Positions 18,000-27,726 are shown, counted from the stretch's first letter. The stretch is 64,000 nt of DNA from Chloracidobacterium sp. (GCA_016712045.1 JADJRV010000002.1:186001-250000), one strand, 5' to 3'. The notes: a model not told the origin generated them from the sequence alone. A program made the numbers and translations.

Positions 18000-19345
18000 A
18001 TGGAATCCAACACTCTCGACCGCATCCAATTTGCATTTACGATCACCTACCATTATCTCTTTCCGATGCTGACGATGGGACTCGCTCCGATCATCGTTAT
18101 TTTTAAGACTCTGGCTATCAGAAAAAGGACGAGCGTTGGAATGAAGTAGCGAGGTTTTGGGGCAAGATCTTTGGCATCACGTTTTTGTTTGGTGTCGTCA
18201 CAGGGATTCCGATGGAGTTTCAGTTTGGTACGAACTGGGCTGTGTTCTCGAAATACGCCGGCGGCGTGATCGGGCAGACGTTGGCGATGGAAGGCACATT
18301 CGCGTTTTTTCTCGAGTCAGCGTTCATTGGGCTATTTCTGTTTGGTGAAAAGCGGCTCGGGCAAAAACTGCACTGGTTGGCAGCATTCCTTTTGTTCGTA
18401 GGGACGTGGCTGTCGGGTTGGTTCATCATTGCGACAAACGCATGGATGCAGCACCCGGTCGGCTACGAAGTCGCGGCTGACGGCTCCGTACAACTCACCA
18501 GTTTTTGGGCACTCGTGCTAAATCACTGGGCGATCTATCAGTACATGCATAACATGGGCGGTGCGGTTGTCGTCGGTGCTTTTGCGGTGTCGGCACTCGG
18601 TGCGTTTTACATACTTTCCAAACGCAAGGTCGAATACGGCCAGATGTTTATGAAGGTAGGAGTAGTTGTCGGCTGTATCGCGAGCATCTGGATGCTCTTT
18701 CCATCAGGCGACCGCCAAGGCAAAATGATCGCCGAGCATCAACCAGTCACGCTTGCGGCGATGGAGGGGCTATTCGACACTAAGGACGGTGCTCCTCTCG
18801 TACTGATCGGCCAGCCGGATATGGAAAAACAGCGGCTCGATAACGCCATCCACATTCCCAATATGCTGAGCTTTATCACTTACCAGCGTTGGGACGCCAA
18901 GGTTCGCGGCCTTAACGAGTTTCCAAAAGAAGATCATCCAACCAACGTTCCCTTGCTCTATTACAGCTTTCACATAATGGTCGGGCTGGGGACGATGTTT
19001 ATCGCGATCATGTCGATCGCGGCGTTTTGGCTGTGGCGTGGCTGGCTGTTTAGTGCGAACTGGCTGCTCTGGATATTGATGCTCAGCTTTCCGCTGCCGT
19101 TCGTTGCGAATACGGTCGGCTGGGCGGTCGCGGAGCTCGGCCGACAGCCGTGGCTGGTCTATGGCCTATTCCGCACGGAACACGGACATTCGCCGCTGGT
19201 GTCGGGCGGCAATGTGCTGTTCACGCTCCTCGGATTTGCCGGAATGTACACGATCCTGTCGCTGCTTTATATTTTCCTAATGCTACGGCGGATAGATCAG
19301 GGTGCGGACGAACTTGGCGAGGGAATGCAGGCCGAGGCAAATTAA
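18000..19345 (+). CDS. cydA: cytochrome bd ubiquinol oxidase subunit I (frameshifted near N-terminus)
   Basis: Oxidises quinol and reduces oxygen at the cytoplasmic membrane. The ATG at 18000 follows GGAG and gives the conserved start with the haem ligand His in TYHYLFPM. The frame breaks at an A-run (18122-18126): adding one A gives IRKKDERWNEVARFWGKIFGITF and joins the rest. Further conserved parts are TGIPMEFQFGTNW, the quinol-side loop, GRQPW and a C-terminal hydrophobic region with nine or so membrane helices in total. About 448 residues, a short-Q-loop form. cydB follows after ten bases. Confidence 0.93.
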
Positions 19346-19355
19346 GGAGGACGAT

Positions 19356-20390
19356 ATGGAAACAGTTTGGTTTGGGATAGTTGCGTTTATGTTGGTCTGT
19401 TATGTCGTCCTCGATGGTTTCGATATCGGCGCCGGCATTGTTCACTATTTTGTCGGACGCAATGCCAATGAGCGTGCGGCCACCATCAGCGCGGTCGGCC
19501 CTGTTTGGGACGGCAACGAGGTCTGGCTGTTAGCCACGGGCGGAACGCTCTATTTTGCGTTTCCGGCGCTTTACGCGTCCGGATTTAGCGGGTTTTATCT
19601 GCCGCTCATCATGGTTCTGTGGCTGCTCATAATGCGTGCCGCCGGTATCGAATTGCGGCACCAACTCAATAATCCGCTGTGGACGAGCTTTTGGGATTTT
19701 GTATTTTCGCTGGCTAGCATTTTGCTCGCGATATTTTTCGGAGCAGCTCTCGGTAACGTTGTTCGCGGTGTGCCGCTGGACGCGACCGGTTACTTTTTCG
19801 AACCGCTATTTACAGACTGGGGCACCACCGGAGCGACCGGAATTCTTGACTGGTTCACCGTGCTGTCGGGTGTTGTCGCGTTTGTTGCTTTGGGCGTACA
19901 CGGGGCAAATTACCTCGCGCTAAAGACCGAGGGGGATATGAACGTTCGTTCGCGAAAGGTCGTAAGTCTCGGCTGGTTTGCCCTCGTTTTGGTTACGATC
20001 GCGAGCCTCGCCGCTGTGCTATATGTGCGGCCGCAGATCCTCGATAATTATTACTATCTGCCAATTGGTTGGCTGATACCCGCAGGTGTGGTCGCGTCGC
20101 TCGTGGCGATCAAATTCTTTAACACAAAGGGCAATGACAAGGGAGCATTTCTCGCGTCGTCCGTTTATCTCGCGATGATGTTAGGCGGTGCGGTCTATGG
20201 ACTATATCCGAACGTCCTGCCCGCGCTCGATCCGGCATATAGCCTGACCGTCCACAACGCAAAAGCCGGTGCCTATGGCTTGAGCGTCGGGCTGATTTGG
20301 TGGCCGATCGGCATCATCATCGCTCTCGGCTATTTCACGTTTCTTTTCCGCACATTCAAAGGCAAGGTTGCGGTCGAGGAGCATCATTAG
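19356..20390 (+). CDS. cydB: cytochrome bd ubiquinol oxidase subunit II
   Basis: 344 residues from the ATG at 19356, preceded by AAGGAGG; an upstream in-frame start overlaps cydA and lacks a site. The conserved N-terminus VLDGFDIGAG, GPVWDGNEVWL and eight membrane helices identify CydB. It forms the bd oxidase with CydA. No CydX-like small subunit or cydDC genes are seen nearby. A terminator follows. Confidence 0.95.
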   Translation: METVWFGIVAFMLVCYVVLDGFDIGAGIVHYFVGRNANERAATISAVGPVWDGNEVWLLATGGTLYFAFPALYASGFSGFYLPLIMVLWLLIMRAAGIELRHQLNNPLWTSFWDFVFSLASILLAIFFGAALGNVVRGVPLDATGYFFEPLFTDWGTTGATGILDWFTVLSGVVAFVALGVHGANYLALKTEGDMNVRSRKVVSLGWFALVLVTIASLAAVLYVRPQILDNYYYLPIGWLIPAGVVASLVAIKFFNTKGNDKGAFLASSVYLAMMLGGAVYGLYPNVLPALDPAYSLTVHNAKAGAYGLSVGLIWWPIGIIIALGYFTFLFRTFKGKVAVEEHH

Positions 20391-20417
20391 GGGAACGCAG
20401 TTTTAGACTCGATGTAT

Positions 20418-20443
20418 GGGCGGCCAAGTGCCGCCCTTTTTTT
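20418..20443 (+). terminator. intrinsic terminator of cydAB
   Basis: GGGCGGC, loop CAAGT, GCCGCCC, then seven T. Placed 28 bases after the cydB stop. Confidence 0.92.
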
Positions 20444-20455
20444 CACGAGTATTTT

Positions 20456-20504
20456 TACTTGATATAATAAAGTACTTGACAGCCAATATTACTTGATGTA
20501 TCTT
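20456..20504 (+). promoter_or_regulatory. promoter with three 17-bp-spaced TACTTGA repeats
   Basis: TACTTGA occurs at 20456, 20473 and 20490, exactly 17 bp apart. TTGACA (20476-20481), 17 bases and TATCTT (20499-20504) form a good sigma-70 type promoter, so the second and third copies overlap the -35 and -10 regions. TACTT at 20456 and AAGTA at 20470 also form an inverted pair. Transcription would start near 20511, almost at the ATG at 20514. A repressor overlapping the promoter is a natural reading; the winged-helix protein at 21227 is the obvious candidate. Confidence 0.55.
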
Positions 20505-20513
20505 TGCTTTACT

Positions 20514-21137
20514 ATGGCGAAAACCAACGCGATGCCAAAAGATGACAGAGACACCGGTAACGCCGTAAATATTGGCTACCGTGCGATCGACAACCTAGCA
20601 TTTATCCGCGAGACGATGGAGCGTTCGACGCATTTTACGGCCGTCCCGGGCTATGGCGGGATGCTAATGGGCGTGACGGCTCTCGTTGCCGCTTATATCG
20701 CCAGCACGCAAATTTACCTTCGCGACAATTTGGTAACGTGGCTTATCGAGGCTTGTCTTGCCTTTGCGATAGGGCTGCTAGCGATGTGGCAAAAATCGAG
20801 GATCGACGGCCAATCGCTCGTTTCTGTTCCCGCCAAAAAATTTGCGCTTGGGTTTGCCCCGCCGCTGATCGTCGGCGTCGCGGTCGTGCTCGGGCTCTGG
20901 AAAAACGAATATTATTACGCGATCCCGCCGGTCTGTATGTTGTGTTACGGCGCGGCGGTCGTGTGCGGCGGGGCGTTCTCGGTTCGGATCGTGCCGGTGA
21001 TGGGCTGGTGCTTTATGGCATTTGGCTCCGCCGCATTTTTACTGCCGACAACCTACGGCAACCTGATGATGGCGGCGAGCTTTGGGCTGCTGCACATTGT
21101 TTTTGGAGCGGTCATCGCGAGACGCTACGGCGGTTAG
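20514..21137 (+). CDS. multi-pass membrane protein, first gene of a regulator/DUF4173 operon
   Basis: 207 residues from the ATG at 20514. I prefer it over an upstream ATG at 20493, which would lie before the predicted transcription start; with this start the mRNA is nearly leaderless. A short hydrophilic N-terminus (RETMERSTHFTAVPG) precedes six membrane helices. No catalytic motif is seen. The same gene order (small membrane protein, winged-helix regulator, DUF4173-like protein) recurs in other bacteria, from memory of the families, so a common envelope-related role is likely but undefined. Confidence 0.65.
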   Translation: MAKTNAMPKDDRDTGNAVNIGYRAIDNLAFIRETMERSTHFTAVPGYGGMLMGVTALVAAYIASTQIYLRDNLVTWLIEACLAFAIGLLAMWQKSRIDGQSLVSVPAKKFALGFAPPLIVGVAVVLGLWKNEYYYAIPPVCMLCYGAAVVCGGAFSVRIVPVMGWCFMAFGSAAFLLPTTYGNLMMAASFGLLHIVFGAVIARRYGG

Positions 21138-21145
21138 GAATTTGT

Positions 21146-21216
21146 GCCCACGAAATACACGAAAAGCACTAAAAAAAGAGTTTTCTTATTTCGTGTATTT
21201 AGTGTGTTTCGCGGGC
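21146..21216. repeat. long palindrome of CACGAAATACACGAAA words
   Basis: Outer arms GCCC-A-CGAAA (21146-21155) and TTTCG-C-GGGC (21207-21216) and inner arms TACACGAAA (21156-21164) and TTTCGTGTA (21189-21197) form a long nearly continuous stem in the gap between two genes. The words resemble dispersed intergenic palindromes known from soil bacteria. It would sit inside the operon mRNA. Confidence 0.75.
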
Positions 21217-21226
21217 AAAGAATTTT

Positions 21227-21598
21227 ATGGCAAAGAATCTAGCAATAAACAAAAACGAAGAGTCGCAGAGTCTGCACGTAGCCCGCGCGGCGGAGCAGGT
21301 GTCGAACGACCTCGACAAGGTCATCCACGAGCGGATGCGGCTGGGCATCATCTCAGCGCTTGCGGCAAACGACAAGCTCAGCTTTACCGAGCTCAAAAAT
21401 CTGCTCGCAACTTCCGACGGCAACATCAGCGTCCACGCCCGCAAGTTGGAAGAGGCGGGTTACGTCACCTGCGAAAAATCGTTCAAAGGCCGCATGCCGC
21501 TGACCGAATTTAAGATCACAAAAGACGGCCGCACGGCATTGACGAGGTATCTCGATCACATGGAAGCGCTGATCAAGGCAATGAAAGTAGGCAAATAG
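21227..21598 (+). CDS. winged-helix transcriptional regulator
   Basis: 123 residues. The core is a MarR/ArsR-like winged helix: MRLGIISALAANDKLSFTELKNLLATSDGNISVHARKLEEAGYV, then the wing with KGRMPLTEFKITKDGRTAL. No metal-binding Cys pair or ligand domain is visible, so it is a minimal regulator of the kind encoded beside DUF4153/DUF4173 membrane proteins. It probably controls its own operon through the repeats at 20456-20500. Confidence 0.82.
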   Translation: MAKNLAINKNEESQSLHVARAAEQVSNDLDKVIHERMRLGIISALAANDKLSFTELKNLLATSDGNISVHARKLEEAGYVTCEKSFKGRMPLTEFKITKDGRTALTRYLDHMEALIKAMKVGK

Positions 21599-21605
21599 CA
21601 AGTTT

Positions 21606-23372
21606 ATGAATTCACGTACAAAAACTGGTTTGGAGATCTTATTAGTCGCCGCGATCCTCGGGGTCTGCGGCGATATTTTTTTGCGTGTGACGCCTTGGGG
21701 GTTGAATGTGCTGTTGTTCAATCTGGCGTTTGCGGGCGGGACGCTGGCGATGCTTTGGCGGCATGCACCTGAGCGTTTGACGGTGCAGACATACGCGTTG
21801 CTCGGGGCATTGGTGTTTTTTGCGTCGATGTTTGTCTGGCGTGATGCCATCGAGCTGCGGGTTGCTGATACGTTCGCGATCATTGTGATACTCGGCGTGC
21901 TATTTTTGCCGACGCTGCAGATCACGGCAAAGGTTGCGGGGGCATTGCAGTATGCGATAAGTACGGTGTGGGCGGGGTTGAATTCGATATTTGGCCCCGT
22001 CGCCTTGCTGGCGAGCGATATTAACTGGGGCGAGTTTCCGATGACCGGCTGGCGAAAGCACGCGGTGGCGGTATTTCGCAGCGTTCTGATAGCGACGCCA
22101 TTGATCCTGATTTTCGGGGCACTATTTATGGCCGCAGATGCGGTCTATGACGGATGGGTGCGAAAGATACTCAATGTCGATTTCGAGACGATCTTTTCGC
22201 ACGGGGCACTGTTCATGGTGTTCGCATGGCTGACGGCGGGCTATTTTCGCGGGGCGATATTTGCCAGTGCCGGTGCCGTCGTTGAGCCGTTGATATCGAT
22301 AATCGATACGGCTGTCGAGCGGACCGATGAAAGCAAAGTTGACCAATTTCGTGCCGAATCGGGTGAGCATCCGGTCGTTCTCCCCGACAACAAAACGGTG
22401 GTTGAGCATATCAATAGCTCCGATGCTCCGAACGTCGGAGCCGAAACGAAAGCAGATCCTCAGCCGTCAGAAAAGGAGGGTTCCACAAAGAAAGCCGCAT
22501 GGAGTTGGGCCAATATCGACAACTCTATCGTTCCCGGCTTTACGCTCGGCACGGTCGAGATCGCGGTTATCCTCGGTTTGGTCAATCTGCTGTTCCTGAG
22601 TTTTGTGATCTTTCAGGTGCCGTATCTCTTTGGCGGCATGGATCTGGTGCAAAACACGCCTGATTTCAAACTTGCCGAATATGCACGCCGGGGCTTTGGC
22701 GAACTCGTAGCGGTTTCAGCCCTTGTGCTGCCGATGCTGCTTGCTTCGCACTGGCTTATTCGCAAGGGGAATCGTTTTACCGAAAATCTTTTCCGCGTCC
22801 TCGCGGGAGTCCAGATCGGCCTGCTGTTTGTCATTATGGCGTCGGCCGTTCAGCGGCTCGTATTGCTGACAGGCAATCTTGGCTACGGGATGACGACCGT
22901 CCGGCTTTATCCGATGATCTTTATGACGTGGCTCGCGATCGTGTTTGTGCTATTTGGTGCGACGGTGCTTCGTGGTGCGAGACAACATTTTGCCTGGGCA
23001 GCATTGTGGTCGGCGTTTTTGGTTCTTGGGGCGACTCATGTTCTGAACCCGGATGCATTCATCGTCAAGACAAACATTACCCTTGCCCAACAGGGACGCG
23101 AATTTGATGCTTTTTATAACTCTAGACTAAGCGACGATGCTTTGCCGGTATTGCTGGGATCATTTGATCTTTTGAGTGAGGACGATCAAAAACGAGTGAT
23201 CCATCGCGTTGCACAGCGATATTGTGAAAAGCGCGAAGAAAATGACCTGCGTAGTTCGAATTTTTCACGCTCACAAGCGTCTGCGCTTTTGAATGCCAAC
23301 GAACGCTTGGTTTTCGCAATCGGTGATTGTCGATCTGAAATGTTTGGCTCGCCCGACCCACGCGAGGATTGA
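21606..23372 (+). CDS. DUF4173/DUF4153 multi-pass membrane protein
   Basis: 588 residues with about 12 hydrophobic helices. The middle holds a hydrophilic loop of about 90 residues (near residues 225-300) rich in Glu, Asp and Lys, and the LVQNTPDFKLAEYARRGFGELVAVSALVLP segment typical of DUF4173. The C-terminus is a soluble tail with DDALPVLLGSFDLLSEDDQKRV. Function of the family is unknown. It follows the winged-helix gene by seven bases. Confidence 0.82.
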   Translation: MNSRTKTGLEILLVAAILGVCGDIFLRVTPWGLNVLLFNLAFAGGTLAMLWRHAPERLTVQTYALLGALVFFASMFVWRDAIELRVADTFAIIVILGVLFLPTLQITAKVAGALQYAISTVWAGLNSIFGPVALLASDINWGEFPMTGWRKHAVAVFRSVLIATPLILIFGALFMAADAVYDGWVRKILNVDFETIFSHGALFMVFAWLTAGYFRGAIFASAGAVVEPLISIIDTAVERTDESKVDQFRAESGEHPVVLPDNKTVVEHINSSDAPNVGAETKADPQPSEKEGSTKKAAWSWANIDNSIVPGFTLGTVEIAVILGLVNLLFLSFVIFQVPYLFGGMDLVQNTPDFKLAEYARRGFGELVAVSALVLPMLLASHWLIRKGNRFTENLFRVLAGVQIGLLFVIMASAVQRLVLLTGNLGYGMTTVRLYPMIFMTWLAIVFVLFGATVLRGARQHFAWAALWSAFLVLGATHVLNPDAFIVKTNITLAQQGREFDAFYNSRLSDDALPVLLGSFDLLSEDDQKRVIHRVAQRYCEKREENDLRSSNFSRSQASALLNANERLVFAIGDCRSEMFGSPDPRED

Positions 23373-23479
23373 GAAATACTTATTTTTGTTGCTTTTACAG
23401 CCATAGTTTTCGTAGCATTAAGACGCGCCACCCGATTTAGCTGGTACGCGTCTTATTTTCTTTTAGCATCACGACAATC

Positions 23480-24383
23480 ATGCCTCAAGATCTACGCCCA
23501 AAACGTGACCTGATCCGCGAATACCTAACGTATTGCCGCGTTGAAAAGGGACTTGCGGCAAATTCGATCGACAGCTACGGCACGGACCTCAGCCGCCTGG
23601 GCGGTTGGGCGGAAAAACATGATCTCGATCTGCTGACGCTTACACGCCAAGACCTGCGTGAATGGCTGATCGACCTCGGGACCGAAAAGCTGTCGGAGAA
23701 TTCGAAACGGCGGCTGATAAGTGCGGCGCGGGTTTTATAAGTTTTTGATGTTTGACGGCCATGTAACCAAAAACCCGGCCGAAGATCTGGTCGCTCCGCA
23801 AAAGGGCGTTTATCTGCCGCGATTTTTGAATCAAACCGAGATCGAAATGCTGCTGACGACGCCAGATACCTCTACCGAAACGGGACTGCGCGATCGCGCG
23901 ATCTTAGAATTAATGTATGCGTCCGGTTTACGCGTTTCTGAGGCCGTAAATTTAAAAATAAATGATGTTGATATAGATTCGGGTATCGTGACCACGACCG
24001 GAAAAGGAAGTAAAACCCGTCGTGTCCCCGTCGGAGCAAGTGCCGTCGAATGGTTAAAAAGTTACCTGTCCGCACGGCGAAAGATCGAAAATATCGAGAT
24101 CGATAATATGTTTGTCACGCCATCCGGCTCACAGATCAATCGGCAAATTATCCACGCATTTATTGTCGAATACGCAGAAAGATGCGGGCTCGACGGCGTT
24201 TCGCCGCACACACTGAGACATTCTTTTGCGACGCACTTAGTGCAGAACAACGCTGACATCCGCTCGGTCCAGCAGATGCTCGGCCACGCCGATATTTCGA
24301 CAACGCAGATCTACACACACATCACGAGCGTACAGATGAAGAAAAACTACGACCGGTTTCATCCGCGTGCCGGCGCTAAGTAG
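23480..24383 (+). CDS. tyrosine recombinase XerC/XerD (frameshifted)
   Basis: The N-terminal SAM-like domain (REYLTYCRVEKGLAANSIDSY) and the catalytic domain with Arg in ASGLRVSEAV, HTLRHSFATHL and LGHADISTTQIYTHI, including the nucleophilic Tyr, are all present. The frame breaks at 23730-23736, where adding one G and one T gives ISAARGFYKFLMFDG, so one intact protein of about 301 residues is expected. It resolves chromosome dimers at dif or acts as a housekeeping integrase; no att site is visible, and the tRNA genes downstream show no duplicated 3' end, so a role as an island integrase is unlikely. Confidence 0.87.
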
Positions 24384-24407
24384 CGCTAAAAACTACACTT
24401 ACCGCGC

Positions 24408-24436
24408 TTGCATGTTGTAAAACCCTTAGCTATTAT
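24408..24436 (+). promoter_or_regulatory. sigma-70-type promoter of the tRNA-tuf operon
   Basis: TTGCAT, a 17-base spacer, TATTAT. Predicted transcription start near 24443, about 47 bases before tRNA-Tyr. It is the best promoter match in this gap. Confidence 0.6.
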
Positions 24437-24489
24437 TAAGAATTTGCTAATTGGCTCTAATTGCCGATTACTGCAACTAGAAAGATCAC

Positions 24490-24577
24490 GCATGGGTGGT
24501 CGAGCGGTCAAAGGCAACGGGCTGTAAACCCGTCGGATTAATTTCCTACGTAGGTTCAAATCCTACCCCATGCACCA
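24490..24577 (+). tRNA. tRNA-Tyr (GTA)
   Basis: Acceptor stem GCATGGG pairs with CCCATGC, the anticodon arm ACGGGCTGTAAACCCGT gives GTA, there is a long variable arm as in bacterial type II tRNA-Tyr, the T-loop is GGTTCAAATCC, and CCA is encoded. Confidence 0.95.
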
Positions 24578-24586
24578 TTTTTTGGA

Positions 24587-24618
24587 TTTTGAAATTTCGG
24601 TGATGAGAAATTTCAAAA
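24587..24618. repeat. inverted word repeat TTTTGAAATTTC / GAAATTTCAAAA
   Basis: Between tRNA-Tyr and tRNA-Gly. The arms pair perfectly around a short GGTGATGA loop, so the transcript forms a stable hairpin between the two tRNAs. It may help processing or be one copy of the TTTGAAATTTC repeat family. Confidence 0.65.
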
Positions 24619-24621
24619 CGA

Positions 24622-24697
24622 GCGGGAGTAGCTCAATTGGTAGAGCGTCAGCCTTCCAAGCTGAATGTCGCGAGTTCGAGCCTCGTCTCCCGCTCCA
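24622..24697 (+). tRNA. tRNA-Gly (TCC)
   Basis: Acceptor GCGGGAG with CTCCCGC, anticodon loop CTTCCAA (TCC) in the arm CAGCC/GGCTG-like, T-loop GTTCGAGCC, CCA encoded. 76 bases. Confidence 0.95.
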
Positions 24698-24729
24698 TTT
24701 AGTTATTTGTCAGGTGAGATAGAGGACCG

Positions 24730-24804
<75 letters not shown>

Positions 24805-24845
24805 GTTTTTATTGATTAGAATATTTTGAGAGGACTAGAAAAGAG

Positions 24846-26033
24846 ATGAGCAAAGAGAAATTCGATCGCAGCAAGCCGCACGTTAATATTGGAACGATCG
24901 GTCACGTGGATCACGGCAAGACGACATTGACGGCGGCTATCACAAAGGTGATGTCAAAGCACAATGCAAAGATGACGTTTCGGTCGTTTGATTCGATCGA
25001 CAACGCACCTGAAGAAAAAGCTCGTGGTATCACAATTGCGACGTCGCACGTTGAGTATGAGACGGCAAACCGTCACTACGCACACGTCGACTGTCCGGGC
25101 CACGCCGATTATGTCAAGAACATGATCACGGGTGCGGCACAGATGGACGGAGCTATTCTTGTAGTAGCAGCGACGGACGGGCCTATGCCGCAGACACGTG
25201 AGCACATCCTGCTCGCACGTCAGGTCGGTGTGCCTTCGATGGTTGTCTTTATGAACAAGGCAGACATGGTCGATGACGCTGAAATGATCGAGCTCGTGGA
25301 CATGGAGATCCGCGAACTGCTCTCATCTTACGAATTCCCCGGTGACGATACACCGATCATCCAGGGTTCAGCACTCAAAGCACTCGAAGGCGACCCAGCT
25401 TGGGAGCCAAAGATCGATGAGCTGATGCAGGCTGTAGATGATTTCATCCCGACACCTGCCCGTGAGACTGACAAGCCGTTCCTGATGCCGGTTGAGGATA
25501 TCTTCACGATTCAAGGTCGCGGAACAGTTGCAACGGGTCGTATCGAGCGTGGTGTTATCAACGTCAACGAACCAGTTGAAATCGTTGGTATCAAAGAAAC
25601 ACGCAACTCGGTCGTCACCGGCGTTGAGATGTTCAAGAAACTGCTCGATTCGGGTATGGCAGGCGACAACGTCGGACTGCTGCTCCGTGGTGTTGAGCGT
25701 AAAGAGATCGAACGCGGACAGGTCATTGCCAAACCGGGCTCGATCACACCGCACACCAAGTTCAAGGCTGAGGCTTATGTCCTCACCAAAGAAGAAGGCG
25801 GACGACACACACCGTTCTTCACAGGTTACCGCCCGCAGTTCTACTTTAGAACAACGGACGTAACCGGTGTCGCAGACCTGCCGGCAGGAGTCGAAATGGT
25901 CATGCCGGGAGACAACATCCAGATGGAGATCACGCTGATAGCACCGATCGCCATGGAAAAAGGCCTCCGCTTCGCCATCCGCGAAGGCGGCCGTACAGTC
26001 GGTGCCGGTACCGTGTCAGATATTGTGGAATAG
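24846..26033 (+). CDS. tuf: elongation factor Tu
   Basis: 395 residues. GTPase motifs [19 protein letters not shown] and NKADM, domains 2 and 3 complete, with the family C-terminus [14 protein letters not shown]. It delivers aminoacyl-tRNA to the ribosome. Preceded by GAGAGG and co-transcribed with three tRNAs. Codon use is more selective than in neighbouring accessory genes, as expected for a highly expressed gene. Confidence 0.99.
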   Translation: MSKEKFDRSKPHVNIGTIGHVDHGKTTLTAAITKVMSKHNAKMTFRSFDSIDNAPEEKARGITIATSHVEYETANRHYAHVDCPGHADYVKNMITGAAQMDGAILVVAATDGPMPQTREHILLARQVGVPSMVVFMNKADMVDDAEMIELVDMEIRELLSSYEFPGDDTPIIQGSALKALEGDPAWEPKIDELMQAVDDFIPTPARETDKPFLMPVEDIFTIQGRGTVATGRIERGVINVNEPVEIVGIKETRNSVVTGVEMFKKLLDSGMAGDNVGLLLRGVERKEIERGQVIAKPGSITPHTKFKAEAYVLTKEEGGRHTPFFTGYRPQFYFRTTDVTGVADLPAGVEMVMPGDNIQMEITLIAPIAMEKGLRFAIREGGRTVGAGTVSDIVE

Positions 26034-26035
26034 GT

Positions 26036-26095
26036 TAGCAGTGGGCAGTGGTCGGAAACGACTAAGAACTGACCACTGACCACCGACCAATGAGG
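26036..26095. repeat. AGTGGTC/GACCACT word repeat between tuf and rpmG
   Basis: Contains GCAGTGGTCGG, then CTGACCACTGACCACCGACC. The two halves are complementary, and each half is itself a direct repeat of a 7-8 base word. It would form a hairpin in the tuf-rpmG mRNA. Confidence 0.65.
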
Positions 26096-26100
26096 GAATT

Positions 26101-26253
26101 ATGCCAAGAGATAATATTATTTTGCAGTGCACCGAGTGCAAAGAGCGCAATTACGTAACGACAAAGAACAAAAAGAACACGCCGAACAGGCTTGAGCTTA
26201 AAAAGTTTTGCCGTCGCTGCCGTTGCCATCAGCTGCATAAAGAAAACAAGTAG
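26101..26253 (+). CDS. rpmG: 50S ribosomal protein L33
   Basis: 50 residues, too short for many gene tracks. Starts [18 protein letters not shown], followed by [20 protein letters not shown]. The CxxC and CRRC pairs make the zinc-binding form of L33. GAGGG precedes the ATG. Its place between tuf and tRNA-Trp/secE is conserved in many phyla. The final C-R-C in place of the usual C-G/R-K is a small oddity. Confidence 0.95.
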   Translation: MPRDNIILQCTECKERNYVTTKNKKNTPNRLELKKFCRRCRCHQLHKENK

Positions 26254-26330
26254 TTGATAGTGGAGAGTTGATAGTGGAAAGTGGCAGAGTTTTCTACCAC
26301 TTTCCACTTTCCACTCTAAACTTTGCACTA
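26254..26330. repeat. GTTGATAGTGG/AAAGTGG word repeat with complementary half
   Basis: Direct copies of GTTGATAGTGG followed by AAAGTGG, a short centre, then CCACTTTCCACTTTCCACTC. The halves are complementary, making a long imperfect hairpin between rpmG and tRNA-Trp. Confidence 0.7.
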
Positions 26331-26336
26331 ATATTC

Positions 26337-26412
26337 AGGGGTATGGTGTCAATGGTTAGCATGGAGGTCTCCAAAACCTTAGGTCCGGGTTCGAGTCCTG
26401 GTACCCCTGCCA
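26337..26412 (+). tRNA. tRNA-Trp (CCA)
   Basis: Acceptor AGGGGTA with TACCCCT, anticodon arm AGGTCTCCAAAACCT gives CCA, T-loop GTTCGAGTC, CCA tail encoded. 76 bases; directly before secE, as in many bacteria. Confidence 0.95.
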
Positions 26413-26431
26413 GTTAGATAGGAGAGAAGAA

Positions 26432-26674
26432 GTGTCAGAAATGGTCGCACCCGCAGAGGGTAAACATAAAGAGGGAATCGGCGAGTTTGTTAGAAAAACC
26501 CGCGGCGAACTCGACAAAACATCATTTCCGTCGTCGAACGATGTTAAGAATACGACGATCATTGTGATCGTCAGCGTTCTCTTCTTCGCGGCATACTTGT
26601 TTCTGGTCGATCAGGGATGGGTGTACATTTTGCAGGGCTTAACTTGGTTGGTCAATAAGATCGCCGGAGCCTAG
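26432..26674 (+). CDS. secE: preprotein translocase subunit SecE
   Basis: 80 residues with GTG start; AGGAGAG lies at a suitable distance. Contains [20 protein letters not shown], the conserved amphipathic helix, and one membrane helix (about residues 47-72). This is the single-helix form found in most bacteria. It is part of SecYEG. nusG follows after 14 bases. Confidence 0.95.
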   Translation: MSEMVAPAEGKHKEGIGEFVRKTRGELDKTSFPSSNDVKNTTIIVIVSVLFFAAYLFLVDQGWVYILQGLTWLVNKIAGA

Positions 26675-26688
26675 AAGGATATTTGAAC

Positions 26689-27249
26689 ATGAAGCAGTGG
26701 TATTTTATCCACACATATTCGGGTCACGAGAACAAGGTTGTCGAGAGCCTGAATGCGCGCATTCGCGACATGGAGCTGGCCGAACAGATAACCGGCGTTT
26801 TGCTCCCGAAAGAAAAGGTCGTCGAGATGCGCGGCAATAAAGAGTATGTCTCCGAGCGGATGTTTTATCCCGGATACGTGCTCGTCGAGATCGAGTGCGG
26901 CGATACCGGAAAGCCACCTGATAACGTTTTCCACGCGATCAAATCGACGCCAAAGGTAACGGGTTTCTTGGGCGGCAAGATGCCGACTCCGCTGTCACAG
27001 GCTGAGGTCGATCAAATCGTGCACAATATCGAGGTTGCGACCGAAAAGCCGAAACCAAAGTTTACTTACACGGTCGGCGAGGTCGTCAGGATCAAGTCGG
27101 GGCCATTCGCGAGCTTTACCGGCAAGGTCGAAGAGGTCAACGAAGACAAATCGACGCTCAAGGTCTCGATCACCATTTTTGGCCGCTCGACACCGTACGA
27201 GCTGACATTTTTAGAAGTAGAAAAAGTTACGTTTGCAGAAGAAGAATAA
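26689..27249 (+). CDS. nusG: transcription termination/antitermination factor NusG
   Basis: 186 residues from the ATG at 26689, which lies 9 bases after AAGGA; a TTG six bases earlier is too close to the site. NGN domain starts [16 protein letters not shown], with [13 protein letters not shown] domain has [21 protein letters not shown]. NusG binds RNA polymerase and couples transcription to translation or Rho. Gene order secE-nusG-rplK is universal among bacteria. Confidence 0.98.
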   Translation: MKQWYFIHTYSGHENKVVESLNARIRDMELAEQITGVLLPKEKVVEMRGNKEYVSERMFYPGYVLVEIECGDTGKPPDNVFHAIKSTPKVTGFLGGKMPTPLSQAEVDQIVHNIEVATEKPKPKFTYTVGEVVRIKSGPFASFTGKVEEVNEDKSTLKVSITIFGRSTPYELTFLEVEKVTFAEEE

Positions 27250-27260
27250 ATGAGGACATT

Positions 27261-27279
27261 GCCGACAGAATACGTCGGC
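27261..27279 (+). promoter_or_regulatory. hairpin in the nusG-rplK spacer
   Basis: GCCGAC, seven bases, GTCGGC. No T-tract follows, so it is a candidate processing or translational control element rather than a terminator. It lies 20 bases before the rplK start. Confidence 0.4.
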
Positions 27280-27299
27280 ATCGTTAATCGAAAACAGTT

Positions 27300-27725
27300 A
27301 TGGCAAAGAAGATAGAAGGCTACATTAAATTGCAGATCCCGGCCGGTAAGGCCAATCCTGCTCCGCCGATCGGCCCGGCTTTGGGTCAGCACGGCGTCAA
27401 CATCATGGAGTTTTGCAAGGCGTTCAACGCCAAAACGCAAAACGACGATCCGGATATGAAAATTCCGGTCGTGATCACAGTTTACGCGGATCGTTCGTTT
27501 ACATTTGAAACGAAAACACCGCCGGCGGCCGACCTTTTGAGAAAGGCTTCGGGTATCGCCAAAGGTTCGGGCAAAGCTAATCGTGAAAAGGTCGGCAGTA
27601 TCAAACGCTCGCAGATCGAAGAGATCGCCAAAAAGAAAATGGTCGATCTCAACACGACCGACCTCGCCGCCGCAATGCGGACGATCGAGGGAACGGCTAA
27701 GTCGATGGGACTTACGATCGAATAA
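27300..27725 (+). CDS. rplK: 50S ribosomal protein L11
   Basis: 141 residues, normal length. [34 protein letters not shown] and the C-terminal 23S-binding domain with [11 protein letters not shown]. Part of the GTPase-associated centre with L10 and L7/L12. The start has only a weak ribosome binding site. Confidence 0.98.
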   Translation: MAKKIEGYIKLQIPAGKANPAPPIGPALGQHGVNIMEFCKAFNAKTQNDDPDMKIPVVITVYADRSFTFETKTPPAADLLRKASGIAKGSGKANREKVGSIKRSQIEEIAKKKMVDLNTTDLAAAMRTIEGTAKSMGLTIE

Positions 27726-27726
27726 A

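Noticed and set aside
23480..24577. Integrated island bounded by the Xer recombinase and tRNA-Tyr
   Set aside because: The tRNA block belongs to the conserved tuf operon, and no duplicated tRNA 3' end or other mobile genes are seen.
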